From NCBI GenBank assembly GCA_946480125.1, contig CAMLIY010000243.1, positions 1 through 5,036 on the forward strand: a stretch of DNA of 5,036 nucleotides. The letters are read 5' to 3'. The notes beneath the pieces were generated by a model. That model ran no database searches, was not told the origin of the DNA, and was given only the letters and a program-made list of their open reading frames with translations. Of the stretch, positions 1 to 5,036 are shown piece by piece (the first letter of the stretch is position 1; each line of letters starts with the position of its first letter). The translations under genes and the position numbers were made by a program. The stretch comes from an uncultured Asticcacaulis sp. Its GTDB lineage: Bacteria > Pseudomonadota > Alphaproteobacteria > Caulobacterales > Caulobacteraceae.

Positions 1-602
1 GTGAAGGTCTTGGAAACGGCGATCACCAGAGTCTCTGCCGGATCGAGATCGGCGGTGGCCAAGGCCAGTTCCGAGCCATCGACATTGGCGACGAAGCGGA
101 TATCGATCTGCGGGTTGAGCGGCGTCAGGCCATGCCAGACCAGGCGCGGGCCGAGGTCGGACCCACCGATGCCGATATGGATGATGGTCTTGAAGGGCTT
201 GCCAGTTGCGCCGGCGATGGCACCCGAACGGATGCCGTCGGCGTAAGATCTCATGGCGTCGCGGGCGGTCTTGACGTCGGACGTGATTTCAGCACCGCGC
301 AGGCGCAGGTTTTCACTGTCGCTATCGCGCAGGGCGACGTGCAGCACGGCGCGGCCTTCGGAGACATTGATGGTCTGGCCGGTCCACATCTTCTCGCGCG
401 CCGCCGCGATGCCGCTGTGCTCGATGGCGGCGATGGCCGTATTGAAACCGGCCTGCGACCAGCTCTGCTTGGAGACATCGACGAAAATACCGGCGACATC
501 GAGGCTCATCCGCGACAGGCGATCCGGATCAGCATTGAACTGGTCAACAATCTTGACCGAAGCATCGGCATAGGCCTGGGTTTTCAGGGCGTCGAGGGTC
601 AT
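1..602 (-). CDS. pgi: Glucose-6-phosphate isomerase, N-terminal part (gene runs off the left edge)
   Basis: Pgi interconverts glucose 6-phosphate and fructose 6-phosphate in the cytoplasm, linking glycolysis/Entner-Doudoroff metabolism with the supply of sugar phosphates for envelope polysaccharides. The 200 visible residues run unbroken to the window edge; the full family length is about 540, so roughly the first 40% is present. Seen directly: the family motif NVSEGRAVLHVALR at residues 79-92, the phosphosugar-binding glycine-rich segment HIGIGGSDLGPRLV at 142-155, and the start of the SKTFT motif at 198-200 just before the edge. The segment VDVSKQ at about 41-46 matches the usual FDYSKN-like position. 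The ATG at 602-600 sits inside the glycosyltransferase stop codon (ATGA, 4-bp overlap), preceded by a GGAG ribosome site at 612-609 with 6-nt spacing, so this start is well supported and translation is probably coupled. The identification is secure. The catalytic Glu and His residues further on lie outside the window. Confidence 0.96.
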   Translation of the reverse strand, partial: MTLDALKTQAYADASVKIVDQFNADPDRLSRMSLDVAGIFVDVSKQSWSQAGFNTAIAAIEHSGIAAAREKMWTGQTINVSEGRAVLHVALRDSDSENLRLRGAEITSDVKTARDAMRSYADGIRSGAIAGATGKPFKTIIHIGIGGSDLGPRLVWHGLTPLNPQIDIRFVANVDGSELALATADLDPAETLVIAVSKTF

Positions 603-612
603 GGTCGGCTCC
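599..612 (-). promoter_or_regulatory. Translational coupling junction: glycosyltransferase stop / pgi start
   Basis: Read on the minus strand, GGAG (612-609) is followed by 6 nt and then ATGA, in which the pgi ATG (602-600) shares bases with the glycosyltransferase TGA (601-599). This layout is a classical stop-start overlap and implies that pgi is translated by ribosomes finishing the glycosyltransferase, at least in part. It also fixes the pgi start. Confidence 0.8.
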
Positions 613-1600
613 GGTGGTCCATGGTGCGGGAAAGAATTTTGAGCGGATTCCATGTCAAGCTTTTGGCCAGCCGTAAAGTGCTTATTTGCCTTCCGTCCTG
701 AATAGATTTTCGCTCCCGCAGAATTGGTCCCATGCCGGAAACGGCAGCCAAAAGTCCTTGCCAGACCACCCCGCCCTTGCCTTTGAAGGTGTCGATGATG
801 GCCATGAGGAGCGTAAGACCAATATGCAGCGGCAGGGTCAGCAACAGCAGGCCCGTCGGCATATTGCGCACATACATCCAGAGGCGGTTGCGGTAGCCGT
901 GATAAAGCGCGAAATCGGAACGCACGCCGGTACTGGCCGAGACGATGTGATCGACGCGGGCCGCCGGCACGAAGACACAGCTCTCGCCGATCAGGCGGGC
1001 GCGGAAGCCGAGATCGACATCCTCACAGTAGCAGAAGAAATTTTCGTCGAAACCACCGAGATAGTCGAACAGGTCGCGCCGGATGAGGAACGCGGCGCCG
1101 CACGGTGAAAAGACGTGCGCGGCCTTGAGGTTCTGCGGTAAAATCTGGCCTGAGCCGGAGCGATACGGAAACCCGAAAAAGGTCAGGGCATCACCTGCCC
1201 CATCCAGCCGGGATGTGTCATTGGCGCGGAATTGCAGCGAGGTGAAGAGAGCTATGGTCGGGTAATCGTCGATGGCCTGCCTCATCGCTTTCAGCCAGTC
1301 ATCGGCCACGAAAGCATCCGGATTGATAAAGCCAAGCCATTGTCCCCGCGCCACTTTCGCCGCGCGGTTATTGCCGGCCGCATACCCCAAATTCTCGCCG
1401 AATGGCATGAAGATGACCGAGGGAAATTGCGCTTTCAAAGCGTCAAAATCCATATCTTCAGAACCATTGTCGGCATGGATGATTTCAACCCCGCGCCCAA
1501 GCCCCGTCAGCGCCTTGAGGCAGCGCCTGATGGAGGCTTCACTGCGGTAGCTCAGGGTGATCAGGGTAAATTTCGGCGCTTCATTGCGGGACATGGTCAC
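599..1600 (-). CDS. Family-2 glycosyltransferase, rhamnosyltransferase (WbbL/RfbN)-like
   Basis: A GT-A fold, family-2 glycosyltransferase of 333 residues (331 from the second start). It would transfer a sugar from a nucleotide donor to a polysaccharide or lipid-linked acceptor at the inner face of the membrane; donor and acceptor cannot be read from sequence. Seen, counting from the GTG: a Rossmann-like start (FTLITLSYRSEASI, 11-24), ADNGSED at 43-49, the nucleotide-binding ENLGYAAGNN at 69-78, the metal-site variant FINPDA at 91-96 in place of a plain DXD, a CGAAFLIRR strand at 167-175, the acceptor/catalytic segment GGFDENFFCYCEDVDLGFR at 182-200 with the ED pair, and VDHI with a conserved His at 218. 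A hydrophobic stretch at about 249-269 suggests a C-terminal membrane anchor, as in dTDP-rhamnosyltransferase-like family members. The gene overlaps queG upstream and pgi downstream. Two starts are possible: GTG at 1600 (GAAGGA 8 nt upstream) or ATG at 1594 (AAAGG 5 nt upstream). The family is certain; the rhamnosyl specificity is only a resemblance. Confidence 0.9.
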   Translation of the reverse strand: MTMSRNEAPKFTLITLSYRSEASIRRCLKALTGLGRGVEIIHADNGSEDMDFDALKAQFPSVIFMPFGENLGYAAGNNRAAKVARGQWLGFINPDAFVADDWLKAMRQAIDDYPTIALFTSLQFRANDTSRLDGAGDALTFFGFPYRSGSGQILPQNLKAAHVFSPCGAAFLIRRDLFDYLGGFDENFFCYCEDVDLGFRARLIGESCVFVPAARVDHIVSASTGVRSDFALYHGYRNRLWMYVRNMPTGLLLLTLPLHIGLTLLMAIIDTFKGKGGVVWQGLLAAVSGMGPILRERKSIQDGRQISTLRLAKSLTWNPLKILSRTMDHRSRP

Positions 1601-2717
1601 CTTTCCATTCCTTCAGAACAACCGCATCGGTTTCAGTGGCGGCATGATGCGCAGCGAGGCGCGCAAAAGCCTCAGGCTCCAGGCCCTGTTTCAAGCCCCA
1701 GACCGCCGCCCCGCGCACAACCGGACTTTCATCCGACAGGCTACGCTCCAATACCGCACCGGCTTCCGGATGGCCAGACACACGGAAGTGATTGCCCAGG
1801 GCATAGTGAACATTGCGCAGGAACGACTCGCGGCCGATCCGCTTGACCGGCGACTTGGCAAACAGCGCACGGAAAGACAGATCATCCAGCCCGGCCAGTT
1901 CCGTCAGTTTCAAACCGTCAAAACCGTTCCGCGCCTGAAGCTTTATCTCGTGCGTCTCTTGCGCGAACTTGTTCCAGGGACAGACGGCCAGGCAGTCATC
2001 GCAGCCATAGATGCGGTTGCCCATCGCCTTGCGAAACGGCTCCGGCCACGGACCGCGATATTCGATGGTGAGGTAGGACAGGCATTTTCGCGCATCGAGC
2101 CGGTAAGGCCCTGCAAAGGCATTGGTCGGGCAGATATCGAGGCAGGCGTGGCAAGACCCGCAATGATCGCGCTCCGGCGCATCTTCGGCAATCACCCGAT
2201 CGATCAGGATGACGCCAAGAAACAGCCACGAGCCAAATTCGCGCGACACCAGATTGGTGTGCTTGCCCTGCCAGCCCAAACCTGCCAGTGCCGCCAGCGG
2301 CTTTTCCATCAGGGGCGCGGTATCGACAAACACCTTCAGTTCACAACCTGTCTGGCTAACGATCCAGCCCGCCAGAACTTTAAGCTTTTTCTTGATCAGT
2401 TCGTGGTAGTCGTCACCGCGGGCATAGACGCTGATATTAGCGATATCGCTCTCTTCCAGCAGGGCCAGCGGATCGCTGTCGGGCCCGTAATTATAGCCGA
2501 GCACCAAAGCCGATTGCGCGCCGCCCCACATATTGCGCGGATGCTTCCGGCGCTCCAGCGACTCTTCCATCCACCCCATGTCGCCATGAAAACCGGCCTC
2601 GACAAACACCTGCAAGCGCTCGGACGCCGCCCAGACATCCGGCAGAGCGGCGAAACGCGCCGCACTGAAGCCAAGAACATGCGCCTGCTGCCGGATGGAG
2701 GCGGCCAGATCGCTCAT
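1581..2717 (-). CDS. queG: Epoxyqueuosine reductase QueG
   Basis: QueG carries out the last step of queuosine synthesis, reducing epoxyqueuosine to queuosine at the wobble position of tRNAs with GUN anticodons (Tyr, His, Asn, Asp), using cobalamin and two [4Fe-4S] clusters in the cytoplasm. The 378-residue length is normal. Seen: the N-terminal cobalamin-binding domain (DUF1730) with LVLGYNY at 71-77, KVFVDTAPLMEK at 128-139 (D132 is the probable active-site Asp by family knowledge) and GLGWQGKHTNLVS at 146-158. The ferredoxin-like domain follows, with CGSCHACLDICP (C186, C189, C192, C196), KCLSYLTIEYRG at 211-222 (C212) and CDDCLAVCPWNKF (C239, C242, C246). A C-terminal HEAT-like repeat (SPVVRGAAVWGL, 331-342) fits tRNA binding. 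All expected cluster cysteines are present. The ATG is 2 bp after the fzlA stop (TGATCATG), so it is probably translated by coupling; only a weak AGAGAG lies upstream. The 3' end overlaps the glycosyltransferase start. Confidence 0.95.
   Translation of the reverse strand: MSDLAASIRQQAHVLGFSAARFAALPDVWAASERLQVFVEAGFHGDMGWMEESLERRKHPRNMWGGAQSALVLGYNYGPDSDPLALLEESDIANISVYARGDDYHELIKKKLKVLAGWIVSQTGCELKVFVDTAPLMEKPLAALAGLGWQGKHTNLVSREFGSWLFLGVILIDRVIAEDAPERDHCGSCHACLDICPTNAFAGPYRLDARKCLSYLTIEYRGPWPEPFRKAMGNRIYGCDDCLAVCPWNKFAQETHEIKLQARNGFDGLKLTELAGLDDLSFRALFAKSPVKRIGRESFLRNVHYALGNHFRVSGHPEAGAVLERSLSDESPVVRGAAVWGLKQGLEPEAFARLAAHHAATETDAVVLKEWKGDHVPQ
1592..1614 (-). promoter_or_regulatory. Ribosome-binding region with two candidate starts for the glycosyltransferase
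   Basis: Inside the 3' end of queG, the minus strand has GAAGGA (1614-1609) 8 nt before a GTG at 1600, and AAAGG (1604-1600) 5 nt before an ATG at 1594; both starts are in the same frame. The protein therefore begins either MTMSRNE or MSRNE. The difference is only two residues. Spacing does not decide between them; ATG is the more usual codon. Confidence 0.6.
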
Positions 2718-2719
2718 GA

Positions 2720-3421
2720 TCAGAAGTCTAGCTCTCTATAATGGGCGGAAGGCGCCACGCCGGGCAGCTTGTCGTTGAGCAGCGGGCGGAAGCACGGCCG
2801 CGACTTGATCACCATGTACCAGGTCTTGAGGTGCGGATAGCGCGACCAGTTGATCTCATCGAGATAGTCGAGGATGGAAAGCTGCGCCGCACAGGCGAAA
2901 TCGGCATAGGAAATGGTATGCCCGGCCAGCCAGTTTCGCACGGCCAGCAGGCTTTCAAAATAACGCAGATGGTCTTTCAGCGCTTCACGGCCAGCCTTCA
3001 TGGCCGGAATATCGGGCACGCCGCCGCCCATCAGGCGCTTTTCCATTTTTTCATGCAGCAGCAGGGCATTGACCTCGAAATCGAACTTACGCTCGAACCA
3101 GCCAACGAGCCGGCGGGCCTCGGCGCGCTCGTTGACAGTCTGCGGCCACAACCGAATGTCGGGATAGGCCTCTTCAAGGTGCTCCATAATGGCGCGATCC
3201 TCGCAGAGGCGATGGGTCTGGCCACCCGATTCCTGTTCAGGCATTTCCACCAGAATCGGCAGCAGGCCGGAGGGATTGAGCCGCAGGGTCGCGTCGTCCG
3301 GCTCCCAGTAGCGCACCAGGGTTTCCTCGAATGCCAGTTTTTTTTCCCCCAGGGCCAGGCGGACCATGCGCGAGTGGGGGTCAAAGGCGAAATGATAAAG
3401 CTGGCGCGAATAGGAAGTCAT
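2720..3421 (-). CDS. fzlA: Glutathione S-transferase-fold protein resembling the division regulator FzlA
   Basis: A 233-residue GST-fold protein. The N-terminal thioredoxin-like half covers about residues 5-85 (LYHFAFDPHSRMVRLAL, 8-24; cis-Pro in GLLPILVE, P55; EDRAIMEHLEE, 74-84). An all-helical half follows, with the N-capping-box-like ISYADFACA at 170-178. Features that point to FzlA, the FtsZ-binding GST-like protein that in Caulobacter promotes constriction: a Trp at residue 39 (ETLVRYWEPDD), close to the functionally important W38 reported for Caulobacter FzlA; the DFEVN segment around E116 in the helical half; and a charged C-terminal tail HYRELDF ending with D232, like the reported D227 region. 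These correspondences come from memory, not alignment. The usual glutathione-contacting Glu-Ser pair is Glu-Asp here (E74-D75), consistent with a non-enzymatic role. The start has GAGA 5 nt upstream. A plain GST of unknown substrate is the alternative. GST fold is certain; FzlA orthology is likely. Confidence 0.8.
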   Translation of the reverse strand: MTSYSRQLYHFAFDPHSRMVRLALGEKKLAFEETLVRYWEPDDATLRLNPSGLLPILVEMPEQESGGQTHRLCEDRAIMEHLEEAYPDIRLWPQTVNERAEARRLVGWFERKFDFEVNALLLHEKMEKRLMGGGVPDIPAMKAGREALKDHLRYFESLLAVRNWLAGHTISYADFACAAQLSILDYLDEINWSRYPHLKTWYMVIKSRPCFRPLLNDKLPGVAPSAHYRELDF

Positions 3422-3429
3422 GGCGTTCT

Positions 3430-3458
3430 CTATGCCTTATTCGCCCTACCCAAGTCAA
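3430..3458 (-). promoter_or_regulatory. Possible promoter for fzlA and downstream genes
   Basis: The most downstream TTGACT (minus strand 3458-3453) is a good -35 element. At 17 bp spacing the -10 position holds GCATAG (3435-3430), a weak match to TATAAT. A poor -10 behind a phased repeat array would suit an activator-dependent promoter. It would give a very short leader to the fzlA ATG at 3421. Weak evidence on its own. Confidence 0.35.
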
Positions 3459-3481
3459 AGCCCAGTCAAGGCAAAGTCAAA
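3449..3481 (-). repeat. Three tandem 11-bp units carrying TTGACT ahead of fzlA
   Basis: On the minus strand three consecutive 11-bp units read TTTGACTTTGC, CTTGACTGGGC and TTTGACTTGGG. The hexamer TTGACT (AGTCAA on the plus strand at 3453-3458, 3464-3469 and 3475-3480) recurs at an exact 11-bp period and 7 of 11 positions are invariant. The array starts at the stop codon of the transporter gene and ends 28 bp before the fzlA ATG. Direct repeats at one helical turn are the binding layout of OmpR/PhoB-family response regulators, and TTGAC is also a sigma-70 -35 core. The array is therefore a likely promoter/operator for the fzlA-queG-glycosyltransferase-pgi unit. The repeats are seen directly; the function is inferred. 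Confidence 0.6.
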
Positions 3482-4436
3482 TATCGGCGGTGTGTTCTTC
3501 ACTGAAAACGCCGCCATGCGCTTCGGCCAGCCCCTTGGGGTCGGGATGGATCAGGATATCGGCATTGGGAAAGGCATCGAGCAGGCGCTTTTCAGCGGCG
3601 ATGATGATCTGGTGGGCGGCATCGAGTGACAGGGTCGGCGACATTTCGACATGGGCCTGAATCTGGATATAGGGGCCGGTCAGGCGGGTGCGCAGCTGAT
3701 GGACGCCCAGCACACTGTCATCACTGGTGATCAGGCCGGCGATCCGCGCCACCTCGTCATCGCCCAGCGCCTTGTCCATCAGGTGATCCGCCGCTTCTTT
3801 CAGTACATTGACCGCGCCCCAGACAAACCACGCCGCCATCAGGAAACCGGCCACCGCGTCCATAAAACCCAAGCCCAGACTGGCCAGCACAACGCCGACC
3901 AGGGCTACGCCATTGCTGACGAGATCGGTGACATAGTGCATGCGGTCGGCCGACACCGCGACCGACTGGCTGCTTTTCAGGGCCATATTCTGCACGAAAA
4001 CCAGCCCCAGGGTCAGGGCCAGCGACAGGATCAATACGTCGATGGCCAGTCCTGATTGGGCTATGGGCTGGGGATTTTGCAAATTATGGATACAGGACTG
4101 CATGATCAGCGCGCCCGAAGCAAATACCAGTCCGGCCTGGAAAAGCGCACTGAAAGCTTCCGCCTTGCCGTGGCCGAAGGGATGCTCCTTATCCGGCGGC
4201 ACCTTGGCGTAGCGTACGGCCGCAAAGGTGATCAGAGAGGCCAGCAGGTCGAGACCGGAATCGGTGAGCGAGGCCAGAATGGACTGTGAGCCGGAAAGAT
4301 ACAGCGTCACGCCCTTCATCACCACCATGACGCAGGCGACCACAACCGACAGGCTGGTGGCCAAAAGGACCAGGTTTTCCGGCGACAGCGCAGGTCGCCC
4401 AGCGGCTCTGGCGCGAAGAGGATCAGAAGATGTCAT
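3477..4436 (-). CDS. fieF: Cation diffusion facilitator metal efflux transporter, YiiP/FieF type
   Basis: An inner-membrane proton-coupled exporter of divalent metals (Zn2+, possibly Fe2+ or Cd2+), 319 residues, with six predicted membrane spans (roughly 22-46, 52-76, 95-115, 131-154, 168-188, 191-211) and a cytoplasmic metal-sensing domain from about 215. The metal ligands known for E. coli YiiP all find counterparts at one constant offset of +14, by recalled YiiP numbering. Site A is D59, D63, H167, D171; site B is D82, H85, H89; site C is H246, H262, H275, H297, D299. The DKEHPFGHGKAE loop and the HQLRTR and LIHPDP segments are typical of the subfamily. The DD-HD site A favours Zn/Cd over the HD-HD pattern of zinc-only members. 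An in-frame TAA 12 bp upstream makes this the first possible ATG, but its ribosome site is poor: AAGGTG lies 13 nt away. The C-terminal tail after residue 300 is unrelated to the core fold. The gene symbol follows the E. coli homologue; specificity is not determined. Confidence 0.93.
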   Translation of the reverse strand: MTSSDPLRARAAGRPALSPENLVLLATSLSVVVACVMVVMKGVTLYLSGSQSILASLTDSGLDLLASLITFAAVRYAKVPPDKEHPFGHGKAEAFSALFQAGLVFASGALIMQSCIHNLQNPQPIAQSGLAIDVLILSLALTLGLVFVQNMALKSSQSVAVSADRMHYVTDLVSNGVALVGVVLASLGLGFMDAVAGFLMAAWFVWGAVNVLKEAADHLMDKALGDDEVARIAGLITSDDSVLGVHQLRTRLTGPYIQIQAHVEMSPTLSLDAAHQIIIAAEKRLLDAFPNADILIHPDPKGLAEAHGGVFSEEHTADI

Positions 4437-4559
4437 GAAATCGACTTAGCACCTTGCCTGAAGTGTGCAAAGCCGCAGGACCGCCTGTTTCCGGTCGTAA
4501 TTTGGCCCCGATACCCACAGAGGCTGAATGACCATGACAAAAAATCATGTGCGCAAAGC

Positions 4560-4600
4560 GTAAATTCACCTTTGCCTTAGGTGTAAAAAGTGTAAATTCA
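4560..4600 (+). repeat. Pair of GTAAATTCA direct repeats flanking a short inverted repeat
   Basis: GTAAATTCA occurs at 4560-4568 and 4592-4600, 32 bp apart (about three helical turns). Between and overlapping them is the inverted pair CACCT (4567-4571) and AGGTG (4579-4583). Related GTGTAAA copies lie at 4581-4587 and 4590-4596, and GCGCAAA/GCGTAAA sits in tandem at 4551-4564. The cluster lies upstream of the 22-bp dyad and could be a binding region for a second regulator of either divergent gene. The function is unknown. Confidence 0.45.
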
Positions 4601-4601
4601 G

Positions 4602-4623
4602 CAATAATCAATCTTGATAATTG
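4602..4623. promoter_or_regulatory. 22-bp operator-like dyad upstream of the HTH-citrate synthase gene
   Basis: The half-sites CAATAATCAA (4602-4611) and TTGATAATTG (4614-4623) flank a 2-bp centre and pair at 9 of 10 positions. The dyad ends 35 bp before the citrate synthase ATG and contains GATAAT (4616-4621), a 5-of-6 match to a -10 element. A bound dimeric regulator would thus block this promoter. It is too AT-rich and lacks the T-run placement for a terminator. The symmetry is seen directly; the operator role is inferred, and the fused HTH protein itself is one candidate regulator. Confidence 0.5.
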
Positions 4624-4658
4624 TCACGGTTTTTATTTCGTTTTTTGAGCAGGTAGAG

Positions 4659-5036
4659 ATGACACGAGTCTGGATCAGCCGCACGGAGGCCCTCAAACGC
4701 CTCGAAGTCAAGCCGCAAACCCTGTATGCTTATGTCAGTCGTCAACGCATTGCCGCCAAGAGTGATCCGACCCATCCGCGCCTGAGCCTGTATGCGCTGG
4801 ATGATGTCGAACGCCTGTCGCGCCGCGCGCCGGGTCGGGTTGCACGCACCGAGCATGCCGCACCCCGCCATCAGACAGCGGCAAATCTCGCCGGCGGGAC
4901 CATTACGCGCGGTGAAGCGGCCATTGATACGGAAATCGCCATTACCTTGCATGGTCATCACTATGTTCGCGGCCGCGACCTGGTGACCCTTGCCCAAACG
5001 GAAAATTTTGAAAGTGTGGCAGCGTTGCTCTGGCGC
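4659..5036 (+). CDS. Citrate synthase-family protein with N-terminal helix-turn-helix domain (5' part; runs off the right edge)
   Basis: The 126 visible residues are open to the right edge. Residues 5-53 form a MerR/excisionase-type winged helix-turn-helix: WISRTEALKRLEVKPQ (recognition-helix region TLYAYVSRQRI, 21-31), then RLSLYALDDVERL (41-53), the usual tyrosine-plus-DDVERL wing and final helix. A basic, low-complexity linker covers about 54-79. From about 81 the sequence turns into the start of the citrate synthase fold: TITRGEAAIDTEIAI, then HYVRGRDLVTLAQ and ENFESVAALLW (101-125), matching the YRGYDIEELAEKSSFEEVAYLL pattern of that family. HTH-fused citrate synthase homologues of about 400 residues occur in other proteobacteria; whether they make citrate or 2-methylcitrate is not settled by sequence here, and the catalytic His/His/Asp residues lie outside the window. 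The start is set by AGG at 4651-4653, 5 nt upstream. The gene diverges from the transporter gene. Confidence 0.85.
   Translation, partial: MTRVWISRTEALKRLEVKPQTLYAYVSRQRIAAKSDPTHPRLSLYALDDVERLSRRAPGRVARTEHAAPRHQTAANLAGGTITRGEAAIDTEIAITLHGHHYVRGRDLVTLAQTENFESVAALLWR

Larger units (their letters stand above)
4437..4658. other. Divergent intergenic region between the metal transporter and the HTH-citrate synthase gene
   Basis: This 222-bp gap has no convincing coding sequence. The half near the citrate synthase gene (about 4540-4650) is much richer in A+T than the surrounding genes, as expected for promoter DNA, and contains the direct repeats and dyad listed separately. The half near the transporter holds only a small inverted repeat (GACCG at 4479-4483, CGGTC at 4492-4496) without a T-run. 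Promoters for both divergent genes must lie here, but no textbook -35/-10 pair is visible for either. Confidence 0.7.

Noticed and set aside
132..701. 189-codon open frame on the plus strand opposite the pgi start
   Set aside because: It is antisense to secure Pgi motifs (NVSEGRAVLH, GIGGSDLG), and its own translation resembles no family.
1557..2741. 394-codon open frame on the plus strand opposite queG
   Set aside because: It mirrors the whole of queG, which has unmistakable cysteine motifs and cofactor-site residues. The plus-strand product has no recognisable domain, and such long antisense frames are common in GC-rich genomes.
2741..3505. 254-codon open frame on the plus strand opposite fzlA
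   Set aside because: It is antisense to a clear GST-fold gene, is rich in Gln/Arg/His as expected of a shadow frame, and shows no convincing ribosome site.
4479..4496. Inverted repeat GACCG/CGGTC with an 8-nt loop, considered as a terminator
   Set aside because: The stem is only 5 bp and no T-run follows on either strand; it also lies between divergent genes, where no terminator is needed.
4533..4549. CATGA/TCATG inverted repeat around an A-run
   Set aside because: The stem is 5 bp and AT-rich and could easily occur by chance; nothing around it supports a function.
4423..4611. 62-codon minus-strand frame in the divergent intergenic region
   Set aside because: It overlaps the start of the transporter gene and the repeat cluster, has no homology that I recognise and no clear ribosome site.
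4614..4642. TTGATA as a -35 element for the citrate synthase-like gene
   Set aside because: No acceptable -10 hexamer lies 16-18 bp downstream (TTCGTT region), so the promoter call was not made.
4608..4997. 129-codon minus-strand frame opposite the citrate synthase-like gene
   Set aside because: The plus-strand frame carries clear HTH and citrate synthase motifs; this is its shadow.

Overview
The window looks like chromosomal DNA of an alphaproteobacterium, most likely of the Caulobacter/Asticcacaulis group. The reasons are a moderately high G+C content, an FzlA-like glutathione-S-transferase-fold protein, and a citrate synthase with an N-terminal DNA-binding domain. The family-level placement is an inference from gene content and could not be checked by a search.

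Layout. Five genes are packed head to tail on the minus strand and read leftwards: a YiiP/FieF-type metal efflux transporter (3477-4436), an FzlA-like protein (2720-3421), the epoxyqueuosine reductase QueG (1581-2717), a family-2 glycosyltransferase (599-1600) and the N-terminal part of glucose-6-phosphate isomerase, pgi, which runs off the left edge (1-602). The last four are almost certainly one transcription unit: the gap from fzlA to queG is 2 bp, queG overlaps the glycosyltransferase by 14-20 bp, and the glycosyltransferase overlaps pgi by 4 bp (ATGA). The transporter lies 55 bp upstream of fzlA. That gap carries three TTGACT hexamers at an exact 11-bp period, a good candidate for a regulated internal promoter.

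A 222-bp, AT-rich divergent intergenic region (4437-4658) separates the transporter from a rightward gene (4659 to the right edge). That gene encodes the N-terminus of a citrate synthase-family protein fused to a helix-turn-helix domain. The intergenic region holds a 22-bp near-perfect dyad just upstream of the citrate synthase gene and a pair of GTAAATTCA direct repeats 32 bp apart.

How the genes fit together. The leftward cluster mixes cell-division control (FzlA-like), tRNA modification (QueG), probable envelope glycan synthesis (glycosyltransferase) and central sugar metabolism (Pgi). It reads as a housekeeping growth operon and not as a single pathway. No RNA gene, mobile element, CRISPR array or phage signature was seen. 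No clearly new defence or mobile system is present. The most interesting points are the HTH-citrate synthase fusion with a neighbouring operator-like dyad, the 11-bp phased repeat array ahead of fzlA, and the coupling of an FzlA-like gene to queG, a glycosyltransferase and pgi.
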